Positions 47,962-57,260 of a stretch of DNA of 64,000 nt are shown one piece after another. Position 1 is the stretch's first letter. Every line of letters begins with the position of its first letter. A program made the translations under genes and the position numbers. Source of the stretch: Neorhodopirellula lusitana. Its GTDB lineage: Bacteria > Planctomycetota > Planctomycetia > Pirellulales > Pirellulaceae. The DNA lies in the NCBI RefSeq assembly GCF_900182915.1, contig NZ_FXUG01000002.1, positions 62,001 through 126,000 of the forward strand. The letters run 5' to 3'. The notes beneath the pieces are model-generated. The model had not been told where the DNA came from. It did no database searches and worked only from the letters and a program-made list of their open reading frames with translations.

Positions 47962-50169
47962 ATGTCTACCGCTTCGGTTCCCAGTGTCGACGTTCGCCTT
48001 CCCGACGGCACCACGCAAAGCCATCCGGCCGATGCGACCCCCATGGATGTCGCCAAAGGGATTAGCGAGGGGCTCGCTCGCTCGGTCGTGGCGGCGGAAG
48101 TGGACGATAAAATTGTCGATTCCTTCCGTCCTCTTAGTGAACTGGCTGACGAACAGGGCACCGTTGCACTAAAGCTTCTGACCACTCGTGATAGTGATGC
48201 CCTGGACGTGCTCCGGCACTCCGCCGCCCACGTGATGGCTCGTGCCGTAATGCGGCTCTATAAGGGGGTCTCGCTGGCCTTTGGTCCCACCACTTCGGGT
48301 GGTTTTTATTACGACTTTGATTTGCCGGAGAAGATTAGCGAAGACGATTTCCCTAAGATCGAAGCTGAAATCAAGAAGATCATCAAAGAAAAAGAACCCT
48401 TCGAACGGTTCATTTTGGACCGCGATGAAGCTCGCAAGCTGTGCGAAGACCTCGATCAAGATCTGAAGGTTGAGCACATCGATACTGGCCTGGGTGATCA
48501 GGCGACTGTTAGTTTCTATCGCCAGGGCGAATTCGTCGACCTTTGCCGTGGGCCGCACATCCCACACGCCGGAATGATCAAGGCGATCAAAATGCTCTCG
48601 GTTGCCGGAGCATATTGGAAAGGCGATGCGTCGGGCCGACAACTCCAGCGACTCTATGGCACCGCGTTCTTCGACAAGAAGCAACTCGCCGCATACCTGG
48701 AACATCTCGAAGAAGCTAAACGCCGCGACCACCGTGTCCTGGGCAAACAACACGGTTTGTTTTCAATCAATCCAGAGGTCGGTCCAGGTCTTTGCTTGTG
48801 GTTGCCAAAGGGAGCACGCGTGCGTGTCACCTTGGAAGACTTTTTGCGAAAAGAATTGCTGTCGCGCGGCTACGATCCGGTGTACAGCCCGCACATTGGT
48901 CGCGTGGAAATGTACGAGACCAGCGGCCACTTCCCATACTATCGTGACAGCCAATTTGCACCGTTGTTCGGTACCGAAGTGGGAGGGCTGCTGGATGCTT
49001 GGAGCACGCGATTGCAGGCCGGTTCGCTTTCCAGCGATGACGAAGACAAGCTGATGGCAGCGGCGGAAGTGTTTGGTGTCAAACTACCTGACTACAAACC
49101 ATCCGCTGCACCGGATAAGAAGCAAGAAGTCTTGCACTCCTGGCAAGTCAATAACGAGCGATATTTGCTCAAGCCGATGAATTGCCCACACCACTGCCAA
49201 ATCTTTGCTGCTCAGCCACGGTCCTATCGCCAGTTGCCATTGCGGTTGTTCGAGTTCGGCACGGTCTATCGCCACGAGCAAACTGGTGAACTGAACGGCA
49301 TGATGCGTGTTCGTGGGCTCACTCAAGATGACGCGCACATCTTCTGTACCGCTGAACAAGTCGAAGAAGAATTCCGTGCCACGATCGAACTGACTAAGTT
49401 CGTTCTCGAGTCCGTGGGCTTGGACGATTATCGTGTTCAACTTTCACTGCGTGATCCCGACAGCAGCAAGTACGTCGGCAGCGAAGAGAATTGGGACCAC
49501 GCCGAAGGCGCGTTGCGAGGCGTCCTCGAACAGTCTGGTTTGAACTTCAATGAAGAACCGGGTGAGGCTGCGTTCTACGGGCCGAAGGCTGACTTCATGG
49601 TGCGTGATTGCATCGGACGATCCTGGCAACTTGGCACCGTGCAGTTGGACTACAACCTGCCGCAACGATTCAAGCTGAACTACAAGGGTGCGGATAACTC
49701 AACACACCAACCGGTCATGATTCACCGTGCCCCGTTCGGGTCGCTTGAACGGTTCACCGGCATGTTGATTGAGCACTTCGCCGGTGCGTTCCCAATGTGG
49801 TTGTCGCCCGAACAGGTCCGCGTGCTGCCGCTGAGTGATAAAACTCAGGAGTACGCATTCACGGTCGCGAAACAACTCGAAGATGCTGGATTGAAGGTTT
49901 CCGTCGACGCCAGCGATGGCAAGGTGCAAGCAAAAATCCGCAACTCGCAGCTTGATCTGGTCAACTACATGGCGGTTGTCGGACCCAAAGAAGCCGAAGC
50001 CGGCCACCTCGCACTGCGAGACCGCATCGACGGCGACCTGGGATCGATGCCAGTCGCCGAAGCAATCGCGAAACTGAAAGAAGAAATCGCCACTCGCAAA
50101 GTCCGCCAAGCGGTCAAAATGGAAAACGTCTCCGTCGCCGAATCCGGCGAGACCTCCCACGAGTATTAG
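47962..50169 (+). CDS. thrS: Threonyl-tRNA synthetase
   Basis: Charges tRNA(Thr). The protein has an N-terminal TGS domain ([13 protein letters not shown]), an editing domain with the second-domain [11 protein letters not shown] and a class II catalytic core. Zinc ligands are in [15 protein letters not shown] and [13 protein letters not shown], and an anticodon-binding domain completes it. At 735 residues it is about 90 longer than the E. coli enzyme. About 65 extra residues lie between FAPLFG (about 335) and [11 protein letters not shown] (about 400). ATG 47962 gives a standard N-terminus without a clear Shine-Dalgarno site. I see no T-box or other leader structure. A strong terminator follows. 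Confidence 0.97.
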   Translation: MSTASVPSVDVRLPDGTTQSHPADATPMDVAKGISEGLARSVVAAEVDDKIVDSFRPLSELADEQGTVALKLLTTRDSDALDVLRHSAAHVMARAVMRLYKGVSLAFGPTTSGGFYYDFDLPEKISEDDFPKIEAEIKKIIKEKEPFERFILDRDEARKLCEDLDQDLKVEHIDTGLGDQATVSFYRQGEFVDLCRGPHIPHAGMIKAIKMLSVAGAYWKGDASGRQLQRLYGTAFFDKKQLAAYLEHLEEAKRRDHRVLGKQHGLFSINPEVGPGLCLWLPKGARVRVTLEDFLRKELLSRGYDPVYSPHIGRVEMYETSGHFPYYRDSQFAPLFGTEVGGLLDAWSTRLQAGSLSSDDEDKLMAAAEVFGVKLPDYKPSAAPDKKQEVLHSWQVNNERYLLKPMNCPHHCQIFAAQPRSYRQLPLRLFEFGTVYRHEQTGELNGMMRVRGLTQDDAHIFCTAEQVEEEFRATIELTKFVLESVGLDDYRVQLSLRDPDSSKYVGSEENWDHAEGALRGVLEQSGLNFNEEPGEAAFYGPKADFMVRDCIGRSWQLGTVQLDYNLPQRFKLNYKGADNSTHQPVMIHRAPFGSLERFTGMLIEHFAGAFPMWLSPEQVRVLPLSDKTQEYAFTVAKQLEDAGLKVSVDASDGKVQAKIRNSQLDLVNYMAVVGPKEAEAGHLALRDRIDGDLGSMPVAEAIAKLKEEIATRKVRQAVKMENVSVAESGETSHEY

Positions 50170-50240
50170 GCCAGCGAAGCGGGCGACGCTCGATAGCTGA
50201 AGAAACCTTGGCGTTGTTGCCATGAAGAATCAGTCAACAA

Positions 50241-50278
50241 AAAACGCCCGCGATGGATTACTCCTTCGCGGGCGTTTT
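50241..50278. terminator. Strong bidirectional terminator
   Basis: A perfect 13-bp inverted repeat (50241-50253/50266-50278) with the core CGCCCGCG and A/T runs on both flanks. It sits between the convergent thrS and slipin genes and fits rho-independent termination for both. Confidence 0.88.
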
Positions 50279-50281
50279 GAT

Positions 50282-51394
50282 TTACAGCAGGTTGACCACG
50301 CGATCGGCGAGTCCTTTTTCGCCGAGCACGATGTTCATGTTGCCCGCCGATGCGATTTTTTCGAGGACTTCAAGTTCTCGCAAACGCATCAGCGTGGGGT
50401 TGTCTGCCAACAGCTTGGCCGTGTTGGCTTGGCTACGCATGGCGGCGGTTTCTTCTCGACGTGAGATCAGGTTAGCCTCGGCCGCTTTCTTGGCTTCGGT
50501 CACCTTGTTCATCAAATCCTTCATGTCACCAGGCAGGATCACGTCTCGAATACCCACCGACACCACTTCCAGACCAAGCGTTCCGGCGCGGTCTCGGATA
50601 CTGGCTTCCAGTTCCTCGATCAGGTCATCCTTGCCAGCCAGAAACGCATCGAGTTCGCGAGCACCCACCACGCTTCGCAGCGCAAGCTGCGTTTCGCGGT
50701 ACAGCGACTGACGAACATCCGTTGATGCACTGACGGCGCGACGAGCGTTCTTCACCACGTACGTGATGATGGCGTTCATTCGCAGCGTCACCTTATCGGC
50801 GGTCATGATCTCTTGGCCACTGACGTCGACTTGGGATTCTCGCATGTCCAGTTCGACCACCCGAGCATCCGCAGCGTCCTTCCAGAAAGCGTACAAACCA
50901 GGATTCAGCTCACCAACGAAGCGGCCATCCAAGAACAACACGCCGACGTGATCCCGATTGACTGTGCAAACATCCAAGTAATGCAAGGCATCTTCACCAC
51001 GCACGATCGAAGCAAGCTTCTTGTGCTGCAGTTGAGCTTCATCGATACCGATGACCTCGACACGGACCTCTCGAACATCGTTCCAGTAAACGTACAGACC
51101 GGGGCCCAATACGGATTCGAAACGACCGTCGATCCACACGAGAGCACGTTGGCTATCTTTCAGGTCAACGACCTCCGCCTTCCCATTGAGTGCACCGGAC
51201 TTCACAATGACGTCCAGCTGATCATTGGCTTCGCAATCTGCTAGCCATGGATCTCGCTGGCTAACGATGTTCACCTCGACGGCACCCAGTTGAGTGAAAA
51301 CGAAGTGTTTGCCTGGGCTCAGAAGGCCCACGAATTCATCGTTGCGGAACTTGAGTCCGACTTCGTAGCTGCGGATGTGAATCTTGTTGAACAT
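50282..51394 (-). CDS. SPFH/band-7 domain protein (slipin/stomatin-like)
   Basis: A 370-residue SPFH-domain protein. ATG 51394 has an excellent GGAGG Shine-Dalgarno seven bases upstream and gives MFNKIHIRSYEVG. The frame's extension to 51718 is spurious. The N-terminal 100 residues carry short repeated motifs (VGLKFRNDEFVGLLSPGKH, later VGVLFLDGRFVGELNPGLY), followed by the band-7 core (MTADKVTLRMNAIITYVV) and a C-terminal Glu/Ala-rich coiled coil (EAKKAAEANLISRREE). No clear transmembrane helix is present, unlike typical slipins, so membrane attachment is uncertain. Probably scaffolds membrane microdomains; partner unknown. Confidence 0.85.
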   Translation of the reverse strand: MFNKIHIRSYEVGLKFRNDEFVGLLSPGKHFVFTQLGAVEVNIVSQRDPWLADCEANDQLDVIVKSGALNGKAEVVDLKDSQRALVWIDGRFESVLGPGLYVYWNDVREVRVEVIGIDEAQLQHKKLASIVRGEDALHYLDVCTVNRDHVGVLFLDGRFVGELNPGLYAFWKDAADARVVELDMRESQVDVSGQEIMTADKVTLRMNAIITYVVKNARRAVSASTDVRQSLYRETQLALRSVVGARELDAFLAGKDDLIEELEASIRDRAGTLGLEVVSVGIRDVILPGDMKDLMNKVTEAKKAAEANLISRREETAAMRSQANTAKLLADNPTLMRLRELEVLEKIASAGNMNIVLGEKGLADRVVNLL

Positions 51395-51834
51395 CGTTTT
51401 CCTCCGCGATCGCGGAAAGTGGATGACACCCCGCAAGGCGGGGCGATGGGTGTCGTAGCATGACGCGCTACAGCATTTGGGATTGATGAGAAAGGCTTTT
51501 GGGCATGCGATTGTTCGCCAATCCCAAGTGATCAACACGGAAGTTTGCTCGGAATCATCAAGCGTGGCCGATGTCCGCTTGATCGGGCTGACGCTTGCAT
51601 GGGTTGCCACTGGCAGCGAATGCGATGCGAAAACCGTTTCAAGTTTTTTTCGGCGCTGCTCGAAGGTTCGTCTACAAACCTGCAAGGCGTCATCTCTCGT
51701 TGCCACTCCAGCAAGCAACCGTGGTTGTTGATGGTTGGCTGATTAAGCAAGGCAACCGAATGCCCGCCAGCTTTTTGGTAGACACGTTTGTGCCTTCAGA
51801 GCTTCCCCCTATCTTGCGATACGGGACAAAGCGG
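51395..51834. other. Intergenic region upstream of the slipin gene
   Basis: About 440 bases without a convincing gene. A nested hairpin lies near the slipin start (outer stem 51425-51431/51448-51454, inner CCCCGC/GCGGGG at 51429-51434/51438-51443), in what would be the slipin 5' leader. The rest shows no RNA-family pattern that I recognise. Confidence 0.4.
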
Positions 51835-51906
51835 TTTGCGTGACGGGAGTCGAACCCGTGACCGTCAGGTCATTTCCTGATGCTCTACCCACTGAGCTAC
51901 TTCAGC
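51835..51906 (-). tRNA. tRNA-like element, probably a degenerate tRNA (pseudogene)
   Basis: On the minus strand a D-arm (GCTC, loop AGTGGGTA, GAGC) and a T-arm (ACGGG, TTCGACT, CCCGT) are perfect. The anticodon stem TCAGG/CCTGA leaves a 6-base loop AAATGA without U33, so no anticodon can be read. The acceptor halves GCTGAAG and CACGCAA pair only at the innermost position, and no CCA is encoded. The 5' half resembles tRNA-Thr. The sequence AGAGCATCAG occurs twice, once just upstream of the 5' end and once across the D/anticodon junction, hinting at a rearrangement. A working tRNA is unlikely. Confidence 0.6.
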
Positions 51907-52099
51907 TGATGCTCTTTTAGAACCCGTCTACGGAACACGGCTTCCCAATCGCAATGCAGCGAGGCAAACCGTGCCGCCGGAACTCACATCAACCAACGCA
52001 CTTACCTAGAGACGCAACGCATCCGCAAGTTCGCGCTAAGATGGTTATTCCGTTACACAATCCGCAAGGGATGCAACCATTTGTTCCAGCGGAAGCCTT

Positions 52100-52717
52100 T
52101 CAGCCTTCGTTTTCGGCTAGAAACTGATCCAAGAATTGCCGCATGAACGCCTCGCGATCTTGGGCCATGTTTCGAGCGGCGTCGGTGTTCATCAAAGACT
52201 TCAGTTTGAATAGCTTGTCGTGAAAGTGGCCGACGCCGGTCTTTTCCGAAGGTGCGTTGGGTAGATAGAACGGTTGGCCGAATGCCGCACCAAACTCAAT
52301 GGTGCGGACAATCCCGATTGCCCCCAAGGCATCGAGACGGTCGGCGTCTTGTACGATTTGGCCTTCCAGCGAAAGTGGCTTGGCGGCGTCGCGTTTACGA
52401 AAGGAAATGTTGTCGACGATATGGGCGACGTGCTGGATGTCTGCGTCGTCCGCACCGAGTTCAAGCAGGATCTCTCGAGTGAACTCGGCACTGCGTTCGA
52501 CGCCGTCATGGAACTTGGCATCACCGACGTCGTGCAGCAACGCGGCAAGCTCGACGATCATTAGGTCACCGCCAGTTCGGGACTGGATCGCTCGAGCGGA
52601 AGATAGCACCCGCAAGACGTGATCCATTCCATGGCCGGCCGCTTGGCCCGCCATCCGCTGGGTGACGACGTTTTGAACCCGGGCAACGAGACCGGAACGA
52701 TTCGAAGGTGAGTTCAT
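52100..52717 (-). CDS. HD-domain phosphohydrolase
   Basis: A 205-residue soluble HD-superfamily protein of the YedJ-like group. Metal ligands follow the HD pattern: His in HGMDHVLRV (about 29), HD in LLHDVGD (about 62) and Asp in QDADRLDALG (about 122). It probably hydrolyses a phosphomonoester or nucleotide; the substrate is unknown. It is the last gene of a minus-strand run, 60 bases after the methyltransferase-like gene. Confidence 0.88.
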   Translation of the reverse strand: MNSPSNRSGLVARVQNVVTQRMAGQAAGHGMDHVLRVLSSARAIQSRTGGDLMIVELAALLHDVGDAKFHDGVERSAEFTREILLELGADDADIQHVAHIVDNISFRKRDAAKPLSLEGQIVQDADRLDALGAIGIVRTIEFGAAFGQPFYLPNAPSEKTGVGHFHDKLFKLKSLMNTDAARNMAQDREAFMRQFLDQFLAENEG

Positions 52718-52777
52718 GTCGGTAGGCTTCGCGGTGTGTTTGTGAGGTCTTCCTTGGCTGTTGGCGTTGGGATAACG

Positions 52778-53392
52778 TCAAACCTTTTGAACCAAGTTCA
52801 TGCCTTCGCGGCCGCGGTAGGTTAGCAATAGAGAACCGCTGGCGGCACAGGCTTCGAAAATGTGTTCAAAGAAGCCATGTTCGCCCGGCCAGGGGAACGC
52901 GAAGAAGAGGTCGAAGTCTTCAATGTCGATCCCGATTTCGTCGTACATGTCGTCTTCGTCCGTATCGACGTTGCGGACTTCGGAAGCGACTTCATCGAGG
53001 CCTTCGACATCGCGTGGGACAAAACTACCGCAATGAATCTGAGCAGGGTTGTCAAGCGATTCCGCGACCGCGTTGGCCTCGTTGACCAGTCGTTGATCAA
53101 TCTCGATGCCGACCGCTTGCATGCCGCGTAGTGCGGCTAGCATCGCCGCGACACCAAAGCCAGCTCCCCATTCACAGAATCGGTCGCCGGTGAGCAGGTG
53201 GTTCTGCTCAATCCAGCTGATTGCTTGGTCGACTAAATGAAAGTCGCAGGTGACGAAGTTTTCGATCACCGTTTGATCCGCCAACATGAAGGCCTCAATG
53301 GCTTCATTGGCGGTGTCGATCAGGTGTTCGGCGCCGCTTGAGTATTCAAGTTGCTTGATCGAGTCGGGAATCTCAATTTCTTGCAGAGGCAT
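52778..53392 (-). CDS. SAM-dependent methyltransferase-like protein
   Basis: A 204-residue Rossmann-like protein. Motif I is FCEWGAGFGVAAML (about 90-103), followed by the acidic motif II VGIEID. DLFFAFPWPGEH near residue 170 takes the place of the usual motif IV. The last residues (LLTYRGREGMNLVQ) complete the beta sheet. Substrate unknown, and methyl transfer is inferred from motif I. It lies between the KptA-like gene fragment and the HD hydrolase, all on the minus strand with short gaps. Confidence 0.7.
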   Translation of the reverse strand: MPLQEIEIPDSIKQLEYSSGAEHLIDTANEAIEAFMLADQTVIENFVTCDFHLVDQAISWIEQNHLLTGDRFCEWGAGFGVAAMLAALRGMQAVGIEIDQRLVNEANAVAESLDNPAQIHCGSFVPRDVEGLDEVASEVRNVDTDEDDMYDEIGIDIEDFDLFFAFPWPGEHGFFEHIFEACAASGSLLLTYRGREGMNLVQKV

Positions 53393-53447
53393 CGGAATTT
53401 CTGGGTTGGCTGGGCTCGATCGTTGAGTTCAGATCCGAGTGGCTCGG

Positions 53448-53684
53448 TCAGACGGCACGGATGCGAGTGCCATCGTCGCTCAACGCGAACAGTTTGTCTT
53501 CGTGGCCAGCGACCACCTGGTGGACTTGTTCGACGGTGATCGATTTGCCAGATGCGTTGGCAGCCTTCACCAATTCTTCGACATTCAAGAAACCATAGGG
53601 GTCTGGCTTCAGCCCGATGGAGCCGGGTTCGTGTCGCAGGATAAAGGCGAGGTATTTGCTGATTTTGGTAAGTCGTTTGTTCAT
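53448..53684 (-). CDS. KptA/Tpt1-like N-terminal domain alone
   Basis: From ATG 53684 the 78-residue product matches only the N-terminal winged-helix part of RNA 2'-phosphotransferase. It has ISKYLAFILRHEP, a GLKPDPYGFLNVEEL stretch, an HQVVAGHEDKLFAL segment and TRIRA, then stops just where the family continues into the QGHS catalytic region. No continuation of the ADP-ribosyltransferase part is visible in the 55 bases before the next gene. It is either a truncated pseudogene or a domain maintained alone. The frame is open upstream to 53834, inside the flavoprotein gene. Confidence 0.7.
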   Translation of the reverse strand: MNKRLTKISKYLAFILRHEPGSIGLKPDPYGFLNVEELVKAANASGKSITVEQVHQVVAGHEDKLFALSDDGTRIRAV

Positions 53685-53770
53685 GGCGGCAGTGTAATCG
53701 ACGAACCCAATTTTGGGGATCGTGGCCAAGAATTGACGATGAAGTCTCGACCTGCAGCGTCCTTGGTAGG

Positions 53771-54931
53771 CTAGCAACCGGTTTGGTACTGGTGGATGAA
53801 GTGCCGGTCGATCCAGGTTTTCAGGTGCCAACACCAGCCCGCGTGGAAGGTGAACGAGCCGTATTCCAGAATCGCTTTTCCATCACCCGTGTTCAGAAGC
53901 TTCAGGAAATTGGATTGCGGCTGATACTCGATCGGTTGTTCACCTTGGATCACTGCACGAAGATTGTGCCAGAGCACGGGAGCTTGCCGCACCGCATAGA
54001 CACCTGCCTTGGGCCACGGATTTGGAGTGAATGTCCCCGAATCGCCGACGGCGAAAATTCTTGGATCGGAAACCGATTTCAGCGTTTTGGAAATAGAAAG
54101 GAAGCCGCGATCATCTGTTTCCAAGCCAAGTTCCTTGAGGACCGGTGGAGCGGTCGCGCCGGTGGCCCAAATCACGCAATCCGTCTGGAAGCGGCGACCG
54201 TCGTCTGTCGCGATCTCATGTGCAGTGACCTCGGTCACACGGCTTTGAGTGTGAACGGAGATCGATCGAGCCTTCAAGAGTTTTTCAATCCGGCGAATAC
54301 TCTTGTTGGTCATGCCACTGGCAACGTGCTTGTCGCTGGTGAAAATCTCGATGGAAATTTCAGCTGACGCTTGAGATTTCCGCACCTGTTGTTGAAAACA
54401 GAATGCCGTTTCCACACTGGCAACTCCGCCACCAACAATGGCAACCTTGAGGGAATGTGGAGTCTGTTGTCCGGCCGTCTCGAGTCGGTTGTCTAAACGC
54501 TCCAGGAACGTTTGCATCGGCTTGATGGGAACTACCGTTGGCGAACTTGCGTGTTCGTCCCAACCAGCGGGCATGGATCCGACGCCGATTGAAAGCGCAT
54601 CAAACGAAATCGGTTCGTGATCGCTGAAGTGGATCTTTGACGAATCTCGGTCGATACCGATCGTGTTCACCAGCAGCAGCTTGGCCCCTGCCTGATCCGC
54701 GAGACACTGCAGGTTGATTCGCATCTCGTCGTCACGAAACTGATCGCCCAGCGTCCCCGGTAGCATCCCTGAATAGGTTGCCGACGGGTATTGGCTGATG
54801 CAGGTCAATTCGCATCCCGGAATCGGTTCGCTGGCCCACTGTTTTAGGACGTGTGCGTTGGTGTGCCCGATTCCGAGTAAGACGATTTGCTTGGCGGTTG
54901 TCGATGTTGTGTTGGACATCCTTTGAGTCAC
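53771..54931 (-). CDS. SelD-type pyridine nucleotide-disulfide oxidoreductase (NDH-like)
   Basis: An FAD/NAD(P)H flavoprotein of about 386 residues resembling the NDH-like module often fused to selenophosphate synthetase, but standing alone here. The FAD motif is VLLGIGHTNAHVL. YSGMLPGTLG is the family's early signature, the NAD-binding motif is VAIVGGGVASVETAF, and the late FAD motif is RIFAVGDSG. The start is GTG 54931, overlapping the upstream stop as GTGA, or ATG 54919. It is expected to pass electrons from NAD(P)H to a quinone or sulfur compound, suggested by the upstream rhodanese and CoA-disulfide-reductase genes. Confidence 0.83.
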   Translation of the reverse strand: MTQRMSNTTSTTAKQIVLLGIGHTNAHVLKQWASEPIPGCELTCISQYPSATYSGMLPGTLGDQFRDDEMRINLQCLADQAGAKLLLVNTIGIDRDSSKIHFSDHEPISFDALSIGVGSMPAGWDEHASSPTVVPIKPMQTFLERLDNRLETAGQQTPHSLKVAIVGGGVASVETAFCFQQQVRKSQASAEISIEIFTSDKHVASGMTNKSIRRIEKLLKARSISVHTQSRVTEVTAHEIATDDGRRFQTDCVIWATGATAPPVLKELGLETDDRGFLSISKTLKSVSDPRIFAVGDSGTFTPNPWPKAGVYAVRQAPVLWHNLRAVIQGEQPIEYQPQSNFLKLLNTGDGKAILEYGSFTFHAGWCWHLKTWIDRHFIHQYQTGC

Positions 54932-56553
54932 TGGGATCGCAACCAGGAAGTGTAGCCGCCGCTGATGTTGACCACGTTGAAGCCGCGTTGCATCAAGACT
55001 CGAGTGGCCAAGTACCCTCGCTGGCCAACTTTGCAGTACGCTGCAATCGTCTTGTCCTTGGGAACTTCATCGGTGTGTTCTCGCAACACTTCGATCGGGA
55101 TATTGGTCGCACCCGGGATATGACCGGCAGCGAATTCGGCTTCACTTCGTACGTCCAGCAAGAACATCTGGGGATCGATGGAGTCAACATGCACGACCGG
55201 TTGGTCTCCGCGAATCACGCCAGCGGCGACGAAGCCTGCCATGTTGATCGGATCCTTAGCATGCCCGTACTGCGGTGCGTAGCACAGTTCAGCTTCTTCC
55301 AAATCTTCGACTGTCATGCCGCCTTGAATCGCCATCGCGATGACGTCGATGCGTTTGTCGACTCCGTCCCCACCGACGGCCTGCGCTCCCAGAATAACGC
55401 CTGTTTTGGGGGCGTATATCAGCTTGAGTGTGAGCGCTTCGGCGCCGGGATAGTAGCCGGCGTGGTTGGCGGGGTGGATATAGACTTTCTCGTAATCGAT
55501 GTCCAATCGCTTGAGTTGCTTCTCGCTCAGTCCCGTCATTGCGGCGGTCTTCTCAAAGACGCCAACTACGGCCGTGCCTTGAGTACCGCGATAGCTCGAT
55601 TGCCGACCGAAGATGTGATCGGCTGCAATTCGCCCCTGACGGTTGGCGGGACCGGCCAGTGGAATTTGAGTGGGGGTTTTGGAAACAAAGCAACTCACTT
55701 GGGTGACGTCGCCCACCGCGTAGATGTCGGGGTCGTTGGTCTGCATTTGGTCGGTCACGATAATGCCGCCACGGTCCCCGCACTGGATTCCGGCGTCAGC
55801 GGCGAGTTGGCTTTCCGGACGAACGCCAATGCAGACCACCGCGAAGTCGGACTTCAGTGCCTGTCCGGATTTCAGGTTGATGGTCAGCCCGTCGGGGCCA
55901 TCATCGAAGCTGGTTGCCGATTCGCCTAACAGGATGTCGACACCTTGCGCACGGATGTGTTCGTCAATGGGGGCGATCATCTCTTGGTCCCAAGGTGGCA
56001 GAACCTGTTCGCTTAACTCGACAATTGTGGTGTGGATTCCTCGACGCACGAGGTTCTCAGCGACTTCGATGCCAATGAATCCGGCTCCCACGATGGTCGC
56101 TCTCGTGACACCTGACGTTGCCAATTCGTACATGCGATCGGCATCATTGAGGTCGCGAAGTTCGAGCACGCGCGGGCCATCGATTCCCGGCAACGGTGGG
56201 CGAAATGGGGAAGCTCCCGTCGCGATGATCAACTTGTCGTAGGTTTCAGTGTATTCCTCGCCTGACTCCAGATTTCGTACGCTGACTTGCTTGTTGTCTC
56301 GGTCGATTTGAACGACTTCGCTGCGGATTCGAACGTCAAGGCGATGACGTTGTCGCAACATGTCAATCGGAGCGACCAACAACTTATTTCGCGATTGGAT
56401 CTTCCCGCCGACATAGTACGGTAAGCCGCAATTGGCGAACGAAGGATAGTGTCCTCGTTCCAACACAATGATCTCAGCGTTGTCACACAGCCGTCTGGCT
56501 CGGGCAGCTGCCGATGCGCCTCCAGCGACGCCGCCTACAATTACGATCTTCAT
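54928..56553 (-). CDS. CoA-disulfide reductase with C-terminal rhodanese domain
   Basis: A 541-residue flavoprotein of the CoADR-RHD type, which reduces CoA disulfide, CoA persulfide or polysulfide with NAD(P)H. The FAD motif VIVGGVAGGASAAARAR is followed by the single redox Cys (C42) in SFANCGLPYY. The NAD-binding segment (ATIVGAGFIGIEVAENL) and the DIYAVGD block are intact. The rhodanese domain (about 450-541) has an active-site Cys (C507) in AAYCKVGQRG, the expected persulfide carrier. It lies 47 bases after the rhodanese-DUF2892 gene and overlaps the flavoprotein gene. Confidence 0.93.
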   Translation of the reverse strand: MKIVIVGGVAGGASAAARARRLCDNAEIIVLERGHYPSFANCGLPYYVGGKIQSRNKLLVAPIDMLRQRHRLDVRIRSEVVQIDRDNKQVSVRNLESGEEYTETYDKLIIATGASPFRPPLPGIDGPRVLELRDLNDADRMYELATSGVTRATIVGAGFIGIEVAENLVRRGIHTTIVELSEQVLPPWDQEMIAPIDEHIRAQGVDILLGESATSFDDGPDGLTINLKSGQALKSDFAVVCIGVRPESQLAADAGIQCGDRGGIIVTDQMQTNDPDIYAVGDVTQVSCFVSKTPTQIPLAGPANRQGRIAADHIFGRQSSYRGTQGTAVVGVFEKTAAMTGLSEKQLKRLDIDYEKVYIHPANHAGYYPGAEALTLKLIYAPKTGVILGAQAVGGDGVDKRIDVIAMAIQGGMTVEDLEEAELCYAPQYGHAKDPINMAGFVAAGVIRGDQPVVHVDSIDPQMFLLDVRSEAEFAAGHIPGATNIPIEVLREHTDEVPKDKTIAAYCKVGQRGYLATRVLMQRGFNVVNISGGYTSWLRSQ

Positions 56554-56600
56554 GATTTAAGTTCCTTGTTCGTTTCCGCTGTCTTGTAAAGTTGTTCGGT

Positions 56601-57146
56601 TCAGTTGGTTTTGCATTGGCCGTTGTGACAACGATTCCATGGCATTTTGGAAAGCATCATGCCCATCCCGCAGCTATCGGTGATCCCGGCGAACATCAGC
56701 CCAGCGCCGATGAAAGCAGACAGGCCAATCAAATAGGGATGCACAAAGAATCCTAGGACGGCACCCAGCAGAGTGAGGAAGCCGGCCAGAATGCGAACCT
56801 GGCGTTCCAGCGATACGGTCTTTTGGCCGCGTACAACGGGCAGTCCCGCTTGCACCCACGCCGTGGTTCCGCCTTCGACGTTGACCACGTTGTCGATGCC
56901 CGCGTTTAAAAACTGTTGAACCGCTTTGGTGGAACGGCCGCCTGACTTGCAGATCACGTAAAGTGGATCGGTGGCGCTCGCGTGGAGCGTCGATGCAATC
57001 GCTTGCGGATCGAGAGAATCCAACGGGAAGTTTTGGGCCGCGGAAGCATGCACTTCGCGGTATTCAGTTGGCATTCGAACGTCGACCAATTTGACTGGGC
57101 CCTTGGCGGCTTTGTTGGCTAATTCCGTTACATCAATCGTTTGCAT
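56601..57146 (-). CDS. Rhodanese / DUF2892 membrane protein
   Basis: A 181-residue protein with an N-terminal single rhodanese domain (about 1-105; active-site Cys66 in VICKSGGRS) fused to a DUF2892-type pair of membrane helices (about 118-165). Cys residues at the C-terminus (SCGMG, and C..C in RCHNGQCK) may take part in sulfur transfer. The sulfurtransferase domain should face the cytoplasm. It is the second gene after the ArsR regulator and fits persulfide handling or detoxification. Confidence 0.9.
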   Translation of the reverse strand: MQTIDVTELANKAAKGPVKLVDVRMPTEYREVHASAAQNFPLDSLDPQAIASTLHASATDPLYVICKSGGRSTKAVQQFLNAGIDNVVNVEGGTTAWVQAGLPVVRGQKTVSLERQVRILAGFLTLLGAVLGFFVHPYLIGLSAFIGAGLMFAGITDSCGMGMMLSKMPWNRCHNGQCKTN

Positions 57147-57260
57147 CGTTGATTCTCTGGCGGTTTCATATCGCTGTGCAGCGAAATGTTGTTTTGCAAT
57201 GGACTCTGGATTGATCGCTGCAGGCGGATCTGGTTGGCCGGGCGTTTGAGCTGCGATGGC

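Noticed and set aside
51395-51718. N-terminal extension of the slipin frame
   Set aside because: GGAGG with good spacing marks ATG 51394, and the extension has no family-like sequence.
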